In this document: positions 1-8,659 of the stretch, one piece after another | Position numbering within the stretch: position 1 is the first letter of the stretch | Layout: each line of letters opens with the position of its first letter | Source: an alpha proteobacterium BAL199 | Lineage (GTDB): Bacteria; Pseudomonadota; Alphaproteobacteria; Thalassobaculales; Thalassobaculaceae | NCBI GenBank assembly: GCA_000171835.1 | Contig: ABHC01000009.1 | Span: forward strand, 62,001-126,000 | Reading direction: 5' to 3' | Length of the DNA stretch: 64,000 nucleotides | Notes under the pieces: generated by a model | Databases searched by the model: none | What the model saw: only the letters and a program-made list of their open reading frames with translations | Told to the model about the DNA's origin: nothing | Position numbers and translations under genes: made by a program

Positions 1-993
1 GAACGCGATCTTGTCGATGATTTCCTGGCGGTTCATCGACAGCTTCAGCGCGTTGCGGACATCGACATTGTCGAACGGGGCAGTGTCGCAGAACATCGGC
101 ATGGTGATCGCGGCGCCCGACGGCACGTTGTCGACCAGGATGTTCGGCGAACGCTTCAGAAGCGACAGGGTCTTCAACTCGACCAGGGAGATGCAATCGA
201 CATCGCCGGTGACGAGCGCCGTCTGACGGGCGTTCGGATCGTTCAGGACGATCATCGTGACCTTGTCGAACCAGGCGCCTTCGCCATGCCAACCGTCGTG
301 CCGGCTCAACTGCCAGCTCACGCCGAACGCGCCGTCGTCGATCTTGTAAGGGCCGGATCCGTCGCCCGACTTCCAATCGATCGTACCGTCAGCGTTCGCC
401 GGGCAAATCGCGAGGTGATAGTCGGTCATCAACCACGGCAGGTCGGCGTTGCCTCGCGCCAGCTTGAAGGTAACGGCGTGGTCGCCGTCGGCGACGATGT
501 CGGTGACATCGGTCAGCAGTGACTTCGCCGCCGATGTCGTCGAGTCGCCCCGATGGTGGTTCATCGATGCGACAACGTCGGCCGCCGTCACCGCCTTGCC
601 GCTGTGGAAGTGCGCGTTCTTGTTCAGCGCGAACGTCCATTCGGCGGCGTCCGGGGTCGCTTTCCACTCCGTGGCAAGGTCCGGGCCGAGCGAGTTGTTC
701 GGGTTGATCATCGTCAGATAGCTTCGGTACTGGTGCGCCAGAAAGATCATCTGACGCGTCACGTAAGTGCCGGGGTCGTGCGTGTCGGACGTATTGCCGT
801 CGTGGATCCCCCACCGGAAGGTACCGCCCTTCTTCGGCGCCGCGACCGCGGTGCCGGCCCAGAGCCCGGTCGCCGTCGACGCGGCAAGTCCTGCGGCGAT
901 TGAGTATTTGATGAATTCTCGCCTCGGAATTTTCCCTTCCCGAGCCATTTCTTCGATATTTACCATGAGTTCTTGGTTAATCTTTCTAGTCAT
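1..993 (-). CDS. ABC transporter substrate-binding protein, family 5 (SBP_bac_5), 3' end outside window
   Basis: Periplasmic binding protein of the dipeptide/oligopeptide/nickel class that would deliver a ligand to an ABC importer. The visible 331 residues start at an ATG at 993. They carry a twin-arginine-like signal (PRREFIKYS at about residues 23-31, a hydrophobic stretch, then AVAAP near 49-53), so export by Tat is likely. The mature start KKGGTFRWG and the later segment beginning GPDLATEWKATPD, with HFHSGKAVTAADVV, are typical of the family. The C-terminal part is cut by the left window edge, as are any permease genes. The gene is divergent from the flavin monooxygenase at 1367. The ligand cannot be read from the sequence; the aromatic and organic-acid neighbours only hint at a catabolic role. 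Confidence 0.88.
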   Translation of the reverse strand, partial: MTRKINQELMVNIEEMAREGKIPRREFIKYSIAAGLAASTATGLWAGTAVAAPKKGGTFRWGIHDGNTSDTHDPGTYVTRQMIFLAHQYRSYLTMINPNNSLGPDLATEWKATPDAAEWTFALNKNAHFHSGKAVTAADVVASMNHHRGDSTTSAAKSLLTDVTDIVADGDHAVTFKLARGNADLPWLMTDYHLAICPANADGTIDWKSGDGSGPYKIDDGAFGVSWQLSRHDGWHGEGAWFDKVTMIVLNDPNARQTALVTGDVDCISLVELKTLSLLKRSPNILVDNVPSGAAITMPMFCDTAPFDNVDVRNALKLSMNRQEIIDKIAF

Positions 994-1366
994 GATCTCT
1001 CCTTTTCACAGACGTAACGCAGGGCTTTACAGACCCCATTCTCACAATGGAATTTTGCCTGATGCGTATTATTCCAAAGCTCGCATTTTTATGCTGAATC
1101 GACAAAACTCCACAAAATCCAATGCTTTTCAGATATTTGAACTCGCTGAGAAACTCGAGCACAGTCAGTCTCGGCCGGCGTCGGTTGCTCGCGGGACCGC
1201 CCTCCAGCTCGACTGGTCAGCGGCAGAGCGGATCTGCGCCCCTTGATGTCGTCGCGCGGTCGTTCAGGATGACGACGGCCATCGATGTTCGGGTTAGCAT
1301 GCCGCTCTCATGGGACGAACATTGGTGCGGGACGCCGGAGCGCCTGGAGCGAAGGAGCGTGATTTC
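994..1366. promoter_or_regulatory. Divergent intergenic region between the binding-protein gene and the flavin monooxygenase
   Basis: No gene is supported in this 373-base stretch. Bases 1040-1150 are clearly more AT-rich than the surroundings and contain a short dyad (GCATTTTTATGC at about 1090-1101), as expected for a promoter region serving the reverse-strand gene. No convincing -35/-10 pair was found. Confidence 0.35.
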
Positions 1367-2875
1367 ATGACCAAGCAAATCGTGGCCGAGCATGTCGACG
1401 TTCTGATCGTGGGCGCCGGGATCTCCGGGGTCGGAGGCGCCTACCATCTGCGCCGACACAACCCGGACACCAGCTTCGTCATCCTGGAGGCGGAAGAAAG
1501 CTTCGGCGGCACCTGGTGGACTCACCGGTTTCCGGGCATCCGCTCGGACAGCGACCTGCACACCTTCGGCTACAGCTTCAAACCCTGGATCGGCCCGCCG
1601 ATCGCGACCGCCGAAGAAATCCGCTCCTACATGGGCGCGGTGATCGACGAGAACGATCTGGCAAGGCACATCCGTTACCGTCACCGGATCCTGAAGGCCG
1701 ACTGGTCCTACGAGGACAGCCGCTGGGTCGTCGAGGCGGTCCGCACCGACACCGACGAGACCGTGCGCATCAGCGCCGGGTTCCTGTGGATGTGCCAGGG
1801 CTACTACCGCCACAACCAGGGCTATACCCCGCAGTGGGAGGGGATGGTCGACTTCCAGGGTACGATCGCCCACCCCGAGACTTGGCCGGAAGACCTGGAC
1901 TACGCCGGCAAGAACGTCGTGGTGATCGGCTCGGGCGCCACCGCAGCGACCGTGGTGCCGGCAATGGCCGGGACCGCCGCGCACGTGACCATGCTGCAGC
2001 GCTCGCCGACCTTCTTCCGAACCGGCCGCAACGCCATCGAGATCGCAGAGACGCTGCGCGAGTTGCAGGTCGACGAGACCTGGATCCACGAGATCTCCCG
2101 GCGAAAGATCCTGTTCGACCAGGCCGCCTTCACCGACATGTGCTTCGAGAAGCCCGACGCCGTGAAGAATGATCTGCTGGGGAACGTCCGCGCCCTGCTT
2201 GGGCCTGACTACGACGTGGACAAGCACTTCACGCCGTCCTACCGGCCGTGGCGCCAGCGCATCGCCTTCGTGCCCGACGCCGACCTGTTCAAGGCGATCG
2301 CCGACGGCACGGCGTCGGTGGCGACCGACGAGATCGACCGCTTCACCGAGACCGGCATCCGGCTGAAATCCGGCGAGACCCTGGACGCCGACATCATCGT
2401 GACCGCAACCGGCTTCAACATGAGCATGATGGGCGACATCGCCTTCACCATCGACGGCAAGCCCCTCGACTTCCGAGACACCGTCACCTACCGGGGCACG
2501 ATGTTCACCGGTGTGCCGAACCTTGCCTGGGTGTTCGGTTATTTCCGGGCAAGCTGGACCCTGCGCAGCGAGTTGGTCGCCGAGTTCGTGTGCCGGCTGC
2601 TGAACCACATGAAAGCGACCGGCGCGAAGAGCGTGGAGCCGGCGCTGCGGCCGTCCGAGCAGGACATGCCGCAGTTGCCCTGGATCGACCCGGAGAACTT
2701 CAACCCGGGCTACCTGATGCGCGCGATAGACATCCTGCCGAAGCGCGGCACCACTTCGGAATGGCAGCACACCCAGGACTACTGGCGCGAAAAGGACGCC
2801 TTCCCGGCGATCGACCTGGAGGACGAGGTGTTCGTCTACCGCTGGGGTCAGCGTTCCGAGGTCGCCGCCGAATAG
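1367..2875 (+). CDS. Flavin-containing monooxygenase, Baeyer-Villiger type
   Basis: NADPH- and FAD-dependent monooxygenase expected to insert oxygen into a ketone or oxidise a heteroatom. Residues 13-18 (GAGISG) form the FAD Rossmann motif, and GSGATAATV near 190 forms the NADPH-binding motif. The stretch FQGTIAHPETWP just before it fits the Baeyer-Villiger fingerprint FxGxxxHxxxWP. ATG 1367 was chosen because AAGGAG lies at 1352-1357; an in-frame ATG at 1310 would add 19 residues without family similarity. At 502 residues it has the usual length. It converges on tarD with only 20 bases between the stop codons. The substrate is unknown. Confidence 0.88.
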   Translation: MTKQIVAEHVDVLIVGAGISGVGGAYHLRRHNPDTSFVILEAEESFGGTWWTHRFPGIRSDSDLHTFGYSFKPWIGPPIATAEEIRSYMGAVIDENDLARHIRYRHRILKADWSYEDSRWVVEAVRTDTDETVRISAGFLWMCQGYYRHNQGYTPQWEGMVDFQGTIAHPETWPEDLDYAGKNVVVIGSGATAATVVPAMAGTAAHVTMLQRSPTFFRTGRNAIEIAETLRELQVDETWIHEISRRKILFDQAAFTDMCFEKPDAVKNDLLGNVRALLGPDYDVDKHFTPSYRPWRQRIAFVPDADLFKAIADGTASVATDEIDRFTETGIRLKSGETLDADIIVTATGFNMSMMGDIAFTIDGKPLDFRDTVTYRGTMFTGVPNLAWVFGYFRASWTLRSELVAEFVCRLLNHMKATGAKSVEPALRPSEQDMPQLPWIDPENFNPGYLMRAIDILPKRGTTSEWQHTQDYWREKDAFPAIDLEDEVFVYRWGQRSEVAAE

Positions 2876-2877
2876 GC

Positions 2878-2895
2878 GGGGTGCGGCTACGCCCC
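2878..2895. terminator. Short hairpin between convergent stop codons
   Basis: GGGGTG and CGCCCC can pair (one G-T wobble) around a 6-base loop, filling the gap between the stops of the monooxygenase and tarD. There is no T-run on either side, so a role as a bidirectional terminator is only a possibility. Confidence 0.25.
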
Positions 2896-4059
2896 CTACT
2901 CGGCCAGCTCACGCATGACTTTTATCAGGTCCGACTTGCCCTCGAAGCCGATCCCCGGCAGCTCCGGCATGACGATGTGGCCGTCTGCCACGCGAACCGA
3001 GTCCGGGAACCCGCCATAGGGCTGGAACAGGTCGGGATAGCTCTCATTGCCACCGAGCCCCAGGCCGGCGGCGATGTTCAGCGACATCTGGTGCCCGCCA
3101 TGGGGAATGCAGCGCGACGCGGACCAGCCGTGCCGGGAGAGGACATCCAGGGTGCGCAGGTACTCCACCAGCCCGTATGACAGGGCGCAGTCGAACTGAA
3201 GCCAATCGCGGTCGGGCCGCATGCCGCCGTACCGGATCAGATTCCGGGCGTCCTGGTGCGAGAAAAGGTTCTCACCGGTCGCCATCGGCCCCGGATAATA
3301 CTCCGCGAGAGCTGCCTGAAGGGCATAGTCCAGGGGGTCGCCCGGCTCCTCGTACCAGAACAGCGGGTAGTCGCGCAGCATCTTGGCGTAGGTTATGGCG
3401 GTTTCCAGATCGAAGCGGCCGTTGGCGTCGACCGCCAGCCGGGCCTCAGAGCCAATCTCCTCCAGCACAGCCTCGATCCGGCCGCGGTCTTCGTCGATCG
3501 AGGCACCGCCGATCTTCATTTTGACGACGGTGTAGCCGCGATCCAGATAGCTGCGCATCTCTGATCGGAGAGCGGAGTTGTCCTTGCCCGGGTAGTAGTA
3601 GCCGCCGGCCGCGTAGACGAAGACCCGCGGATCCGCGTCCCGGCCCTGTTTTTCCGCGAGCAGGCGGAACAGAGGCTTGCCAGCGACCTTCGCGACCGCG
3701 TCCCAGACCGCCATGTCCAGCGTTCCGACCGCAACGGAGCGCTCGCCGTGGCCGCCGGGCTTCTCGTTCGACATCAAAGCCGCCCAGACGCGGTGCGGAT
3801 CGAGGTTGCTGCCGTCGTCATCCAGCAGACTGGTCGGATCGGCGTCGATGATCCGATCCCGGAAGCGCTCGCGGATCAGACCGCCCTGACCGTAGCGTCC
3901 GTTTGAATTGAAGCCGTAGCCGACGACCCGGCGACCGTCGCGCACCACATCCGTCACCACGGCGACCAGACTGGTGGTCATCTTCGTGAAGTCGATGTAG
4001 GCGTTCCGGATCGGCGACGAGATCGGCTTGGTGGTCTCCACCACATCGACGATGCGCAT
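2896..4059 (-). CDS. tarD: D-tartrate dehydratase (enolase superfamily, mandelate racemase subgroup)
   Basis: Mg-dependent dehydration of D-tartrate to oxaloacetate. The protein closely resembles the characterised Bradyrhizobium D-tartrate dehydratase as I remember it, including the segments KPISSPIRNAYIDFTKM, GFNSNGRYGQGGLIRERF and YAAGGYYYPGK. Visible enzyme motifs are KMKIG (general base lysine), VDANG, FWYEE and TGENLFS as metal ligands, and CIPHGGHQ with the catalytic histidine. ATG 4059 follows GAGGAG by a normal spacing; the 19-residue upstream extension is not used by the family. At 387 residues it is full length. It lies 155 bases downstream of pobA on the same strand and could be co-transcribed. 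Confidence 0.9.
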   Translation of the reverse strand: MRIVDVVETTKPISSPIRNAYIDFTKMTTSLVAVVTDVVRDGRRVVGYGFNSNGRYGQGGLIRERFRDRIIDADPTSLLDDDGSNLDPHRVWAALMSNEKPGGHGERSVAVGTLDMAVWDAVAKVAGKPLFRLLAEKQGRDADPRVFVYAAGGYYYPGKDNSALRSEMRSYLDRGYTVVKMKIGGASIDEDRGRIEAVLEEIGSEARLAVDANGRFDLETAITYAKMLRDYPLFWYEEPGDPLDYALQAALAEYYPGPMATGENLFSHQDARNLIRYGGMRPDRDWLQFDCALSYGLVEYLRTLDVLSRHGWSASRCIPHGGHQMSLNIAAGLGLGGNESYPDLFQPYGGFPDSVRVADGHIVMPELPGIGFEGKSDLIKVMRELAE

Positions 4060-4214
4060 GAGTATCTCCTCGGTACGCGACGGCGCTGTCGGGTCGACGG
4101 CCGCGACGCGCATCAACGGTAGAGCGTGAAGGGGTTTGGTGGCTCGGCGGCAGAGGCCACGCTGCTTGAGTTCAGTGCTTCCCGTCTAGATCCTTGACCC
4201 GCCAGCGTCCATCT

Positions 4215-5387
4215 CTATCCGAACGGCAAGCCCACGTAGTTCTCGGCGAAAGCGTGAGACGCCGCCTCGGACCCCGTCAGGTAGTCCAGCTCGGCCAGTT
4301 GCAATCGCCGGGCGAACGGCTCGGCGCCGTCGTAGCGGTGCAGTTGGGCGGAGAACCACCAGGAGAAGCGCTGGGCCTTCCACACCCGCTTCAAGGCGCG
4401 CTCGGAGTACCCGTCGATCCCGGCGCTGGAGCCGTCGCGGAAGTGCTCGGCGAAGGCCTCGGCCAGCACCCGCACGTCGGCGACCGCCAAATTCAGACCC
4501 TTGGCGCCGGTCGGCGGCACAATGTGGGCGGCATCGCCGGCCAGGAACAGCCGACCGAAGCGCATCGGCTCGGCAACGAAACTGCGCAGCGGCGCCACAC
4601 TCTTCTCGATCGACGGGCCGGTCTCGATGGTCGCCGCCGCCTCCGGACCGAGCCGGGTCTTCAACTCGTCCCAGATCCGCTGGTCGGGCCAATCGTCCAG
4701 CTTCACGTCGAGGTCGCACTGGATGTAGTAGCGGCTCAAGGCATGGCTGCGCATCGACGCCAGCGCAAAGCCGCGTTCGTGGCTGGCGTAGATCAACTCG
4801 TCGGACACCGGCGCGGTCTGCGACAGGATGCCGAGCCAGCCGAACGGATAAACCCGCTCGTAGGTACGGATGCGGTCAGCCGGAACGCTCGGCCGGCACA
4901 CCCCGTGGAAGCCGTCGCAGCCGGCAATGAAGTCGCAGTGCAGTTCCTGCGGGCCGTCGGCGGTGCGCCAGCGAACGCTCGGCGCGTTGCCGTCGAAGCC
5001 GTCCACACTGACGTCGTCGGCCTCATAGACGATGGTGCCGCCGGCCGCCAGCCGGGCTTCGATCAAATCCTTGGTGACTTCGGTCTGGCCGTAGACCGTA
5101 ACGCTCTTCCCGGTCAGGGCGGCGAGGTCGATGCGGTGGCGCTGCCCATCAATGGCGATTTCGATACCGCCATGGACCAGCCCCTCGCGCGCCATACGGT
5201 CGCCCAGCCCGGTCTCGGCCAGCAGGTCGACGGTGCCCTGCTCCAGCACACCGGCGCGGATCCGGCCCTCGACATAGGCCCGGCTGCGGCGCTCGACGAT
5301 GACGCTGTCGATGCCCTGGCGGTGCAGCAGGTGGGACAACAGCAACCCAGCCGGCCCGCCACCGACGATCCCGACCTGTGTGCGCAT
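4215..5387 (-). CDS. pobA: 4-hydroxybenzoate 3-monooxygenase
   Basis: FAD- and NADPH-dependent hydroxylation of 4-hydroxybenzoate to protocatechuate, the entry step to the beta-ketoadipate pathway. The 390-residue protein has the FAD motif GGGPAGL at 9-15, the family signature GRIRAGVLEQGT near 42-53, CDGFHGVCR as the DG motif, and FLAGDAAHIVPPTGAKG as the GD motif. The start ATG at 5387 has GAGGGGG a few bases upstream. No pobR or pca genes are next to it, so the rest of the pathway must lie elsewhere. tarD follows downstream. Confidence 0.93.
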   Translation of the reverse strand: MRTQVGIVGGGPAGLLLSHLLHRQGIDSVIVERRSRAYVEGRIRAGVLEQGTVDLLAETGLGDRMAREGLVHGGIEIAIDGQRHRIDLAALTGKSVTVYGQTEVTKDLIEARLAAGGTIVYEADDVSVDGFDGNAPSVRWRTADGPQELHCDFIAGCDGFHGVCRPSVPADRIRTYERVYPFGWLGILSQTAPVSDELIYASHERGFALASMRSHALSRYYIQCDLDVKLDDWPDQRIWDELKTRLGPEAAATIETGPSIEKSVAPLRSFVAEPMRFGRLFLAGDAAHIVPPTGAKGLNLAVADVRVLAEAFAEHFRDGSSAGIDGYSERALKRVWKAQRFSWWFSAQLHRYDGAEPFARRLQLAELDYLTGSEAASHAFAENYVGLPFG

Positions 5388-5485
5388 GACATCCCCCTCG
5401 TCCCCGTTCCGTGCCGCCGGTCGGAACGGATCGACGTCGGGAACGTTGCTTGTCCGACCGGTATCATCTGACGAGGAGCGAGGCG

Positions 5486-5674
5486 ATGGGAATAGAAGTC
5501 AGCGGCCTGCTGGGCCTGATCATACTGGCGCTGGATATCTGGGCGATCGTCAGCGTGGTCGGCAGTTCCACCTCAACGGGCGGCAAGGTGCTGTGGATCC
5601 TGCTGATCCTGCTGCTGCCGATCCTGGGCCTGATCATCTGGTTAGTCGCCGGGCCACGGCCGGTCAGAGCGTGA
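5486..5674 (+). CDS. Small two-helix membrane protein, PLDc_N-like
   Basis: A 62-residue protein made of two hydrophobic segments (about 6-28 and 36-56) separated by a short polar loop (GSSTSTGGK). The second helix has the LLLPILGLIIWL pattern common in the phospholipase D N-terminal-like membrane domain family. ATG 5486 is preceded by GAGGAG; an upstream in-frame start would add residues unlike a membrane protein. It is divergent from pobA. Function is unknown. Confidence 0.72.
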   Translation: MGIEVSGLLGLIILALDIWAIVSVVGSSTSTGGKVLWILLILLLPILGLIIWLVAGPRPVRA

Positions 5675-5714
5675 CCGGCCGGGCCTCAGCGGCGTCGTTC
5701 AGGCGCGCCTCAGC

Positions 5715-6347
5715 TCACTTCGGCTGCGGCACGTAGCGCAGATACGGCTTCTCGGTACGCCAGCCGCCCGGGAACTTGGCCTTGGCGGCCTCATCGTTCA
5801 GGGACGGCACGATGATCACCTCGCCGCCGTGCTTCCAGTTGACCGGAGTGGCCACCGAATGCTTGGCGGTCAGCTGCAGCGAGTCGACAACCCGCAGCAC
5901 TTCGTCGAAGTTGCGTCCAGTGCTGGCCGGGTAGGTCAGGGTCAGCTTGATCTTCTTGTCCGGGCCAATCACGAACACGGTGCGCACGGTCATGCTGTCC
6001 AGCGCGTTCGGGTGGATCATGCCGTATAGGGTCGAGACCTTGCGGTCCTGGTCGCCGACGATCGGATAGTTCGGGAGCGTGCCCTGGGTTTCCTCGATGT
6101 CCTTGACCCAGACCCGGTGCTCGGAGACCGGGTCGACGCTGACCGCCAGGATCTTGACGTTACGCTTGTCGAATTCCGGCTTCAGCTTCGCCATGTAGCC
6201 GAGTTCGGTGGTGCAGACCGGCGTGAAGTCCTTGGGGTGCGAGAACAGGATGCACCAGCCATCGCCGATCCATTTGTGGAAGCTGATCTCACCTTCGGTG
6301 GTGTCGGTGGTGAAGTCAGGCGCGGTATCGCCCAGTTGCAAAGCCAT
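5715..6347 (-). CDS. 1-Cys peroxiredoxin (Prx6 type)
   Basis: Thiol peroxidase reducing hydrogen peroxide and organic hydroperoxides. The peroxidatic cysteine is Cys45 in PKDFTPVCTTELG, and the long C-terminal arm (residues 165-210, with VNWKHGGEVIIVPSL) is the Prx6 type. Length 210 is normal. The start ATG 6347 follows GGGAGGA; the longer open frame upstream has no family similarity. It is transcribed away from the cytochrome b561 gene and has a 395-base upstream region with a 16-base palindrome. Confidence 0.92.
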   Translation of the reverse strand: MALQLGDTAPDFTTDTTEGEISFHKWIGDGWCILFSHPKDFTPVCTTELGYMAKLKPEFDKRNVKILAVSVDPVSEHRVWVKDIEETQGTLPNYPIVGDQDRKVSTLYGMIHPNALDSMTVRTVFVIGPDKKIKLTLTYPASTGRNFDEVLRVVDSLQLTAKHSVATPVNWKHGGEVIIVPSLNDEAAKAKFPGGWRTEKPYLRYVPQPK

Positions 6348-6455
6348 GGTTGATCCTCCCATGTTGGTGGCCGGTCCATAAGGACGGTTGAAGCTCGGCG
6401 GGCAGCCTAGCGCCGTTCGCCGGCGAGGGCACCCCTCGATCATCCCGGCAAATAT

Positions 6456-6471
6456 GCGACCGGACGGTCGC
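6456..6471. promoter_or_regulatory. Perfect 16-base dyad upstream of the peroxiredoxin gene
   Basis: GCGACCG-GA-CGGTCGC is a perfect inverted repeat 109 bases before the peroxiredoxin start, within a gene-free stretch (6348-6742) where I see no other feature. The form resembles operators of TetR-family repressors, but no such regulator is encoded in the window. The following GTTTT on the + strand could alternatively make it a weak terminator. Confidence 0.4.
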
Positions 6472-6742
6472 GTTTTCGAGGGGGTGCGACGAACGAACAC
6501 CTGACCATCGGACCGATCCAGCTATGTGTTGGTTATCGGAGACGGGTGGTCGGATGCCCGGCTTGCCGCTTTGAGCCCCTACCACGACACGCCCGCAAAT
6601 ATCTGTTGCCAAACCCCTGAATTCGCACAACGCTGACGGGCGAGACGGGTGTCCTGATACCCATCAACGGTCCGTTCGACATCCGCAGGTCAAAGGCGGG
6701 CGACTGGCCGGTGGATTTGCGGTCGACACATTGGTGGAGGCT

Positions 6743-7315
6743 ATGTTGAGCACGAAACCCGCCCCGCGACAGGCCGTCCCATACGACACGGCGAGCATCA
6801 CGTTCCACTGGCTTACCGTTGCCCTGGTATTGGCGCTATTCACCCTCGCGACGTTTCCCGGGATCGTGAAAGGGTCGATCGCCCTGCACAAAGCCCTCGG
6901 CTTCACGGTTTTCGCGCTTGTGGTGCTGCGCATCGTCTGGCGTCTCACCTTGGGCCGCAAGCGACAGCCCGATCCGTCCGAGCCGATGCTTCTGCACCTC
7001 GGCGCCAAGGCCGCGCACGTTGCGCTCTATGCGCTGCTATTGAGCGCGCCGGTTCTGGGTTGGCTGTATCTGGAAGCCAAGGCGATTGATGTGCATCCCT
7101 TCGGGCTGCAAGCGCTGGAAATGCCAAGCGTTCTCTACTACGACCGCGAGCTCGCAATGGCGATCTACGGCTGGAAGCAGGTGGTCGTCTACTCCCTTCT
7201 GGGCCTGATCGTGGTCCATGCCATCGCCGCCATTAGCTACCATTCGGTCATCCGTAAGGACGGCGTGCTGAACGCCATGCTGCCGCGTCGCTGGCGGCGC
7301 GATGCCGAAATCTGA
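6743..7315 (+). CDS. Cytochrome b561 family protein
   Basis: Inner-membrane di-heme b-type cytochrome passing electrons between quinol and a partner. Four hydrophobic segments are visible (about 17-37, 50-69, 90-107, 146-168). Candidate haem-ligand histidines occur in FHWLTVAL near 19, LHKALGF near 53, HVALYAL near 91 and VVHAIAAISYH near 157-165. ATG 6743 follows GGTGGAGG closely; a TTG 3 bases downstream is also possible. The next gene, 56 bases on, encodes an exported protein with a haem c motif, so the two may form one redox unit. Confidence 0.85.
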   Translation: MLSTKPAPRQAVPYDTASITFHWLTVALVLALFTLATFPGIVKGSIALHKALGFTVFALVVLRIVWRLTLGRKRQPDPSEPMLLHLGAKAAHVALYALLLSAPVLGWLYLEAKAIDVHPFGLQALEMPSVLYYDRELAMAIYGWKQVVVYSLLGLIVVHAIAAISYHSVIRKDGVLNAMLPRRWRRDAEI

Positions 7316-7371
7316 CGATTTGCACGATAGCGAAACCGTGTCCTGCGATCGTACAGGAGGAACCGAAGCCC

Positions 7372-8421
7372 ATGCGCCTGAACCTCTTCTCCCGTAGGCA
7401 ATCGCGATCCCTGGGTGTCCGGCTGGCCGGGCTCGTGGTCGCGGCGGTGGGCTTCGTTCCGGCTGCTGCCGTAGCCCAGGCGCCATTCGACGTGAACAAA
7501 TACGCGGCCGAACTGGCGGCCTCGCTGGCCAAGTCCTGCCCGATGGCATCGCCTGGCGACATTGCCGCGCACGAAGCCTGCCGCAAAGGCATCGGCACCG
7601 GCGTCGAGGCCGGGATGCGCGACGACTACATCCTGTTCGGCGGGCAGCAGTCGGAGAAGCGCTGGATCAAGGACAAGAAGACCTCGGTGTTCCGCGGTGA
7701 CCTGTATCAGGACATGTACATGTCGCTGTACATGTACACGGGCGAATTCAGGGTGCAGCAGGCTCCCGATGGCCTGACCACGATCGGCGTCCAGGCGTAT
7801 TTCCGCAACCAGTTGCCGCCGGGGCGCTATCCGTACCCGTTCTGGCACGCGCCGGCGAAATGGGAAGCCTACGAGACCGCCAACGAGTTGCGGTTTCGCA
7901 TCGACGGCAACGGCAAGGTGGTCTTTGCGTACCGTGCCAGTGTCGGTTCCGACGCGAACCGTGGGCCCTATGTCCATGTCGAGCACCCGACGTTCCTGGG
8001 GGAATGGATGTGGCGCGACGACAGCGGTGGCGCGCAGCCGGTGGTGACGCTGTTCTCCGAACTGTACAGCCAGGACAACCCAAGCCTGCCGTTGCTCGAT
8101 GATGCCTACCGCAAGATGGCGATCAACTTCCGCGATGCCGACTGCACCGTCTGTCACATGCCGGAAGGACATCGCAAGATGAACAAGCTGACCCTTCTGC
8201 AGACCCCCTATCATGCGGTCAGCGCGATCGACGCGGTGCTCGACGAAGTGCGGTCGGGTAAGATGCCGGTGGACGACTACAACGACCCGAAGCCGCTCCC
8301 GCCGAAGCTGAAGGCCGATCTGCTGACCAACGGCGAGGCATTCAAGCAGCTCATCGCGAAAGCCGATGCCTGGGAAGTGGCGAACAACCGGCCGAAGGCC
8401 CGGAAGGTGGCAACGCCGTAG
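7372..8421 (+). CDS. Exported protein with one c-type haem motif (CxxCH), otherwise unrecognised
   Basis: A 349-residue protein with a signal peptide (twin arginine-like RRQSR, then a hydrophobic run ending AAAVAQA near residue 36). A single CTVCH motif at residues 258-262 should bind one covalent haem c in the periplasm, with HMPEGHRKM following. The central part is rich in Tyr, Trp and Met and I do not recognise a family. AGGAGG lies in front of ATG 7372. Placement directly after cytochrome b561 suggests that it receives electrons from, or gives them to, that protein. Confidence 0.72.
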   Translation: MRLNLFSRRQSRSLGVRLAGLVVAAVGFVPAAAVAQAPFDVNKYAAELAASLAKSCPMASPGDIAAHEACRKGIGTGVEAGMRDDYILFGGQQSEKRWIKDKKTSVFRGDLYQDMYMSLYMYTGEFRVQQAPDGLTTIGVQAYFRNQLPPGRYPYPFWHAPAKWEAYETANELRFRIDGNGKVVFAYRASVGSDANRGPYVHVEHPTFLGEWMWRDDSGGAQPVVTLFSELYSQDNPSLPLLDDAYRKMAINFRDADCTVCHMPEGHRKMNKLTLLQTPYHAVSAIDAVLDEVRSGKMPVDDYNDPKPLPPKLKADLLTNGEAFKQLIAKADAWEVANNRPKARKVATP

Positions 8422-8659
8422 CGCCGCGGTTTAACGATCTGACGAACCAGTCCGGTCGCGCCCTCCTTCCTTCAACCGTCATTCCAGGTCGGTCGCGTTG
8501 GCGCGCTCTCGTCGTCCGAATCACGACCCAAGGAGACTATCCGCTCAGACGGATACAGTGGCGCCGGCACCCGCCGGTAGGACCCTGCCGCTTGCCACGG
8601 CCGAACCCCTCGGGCTATCGACAGTCAGATCCTCTTTCCGTCTCCGATCGGACCGCACC

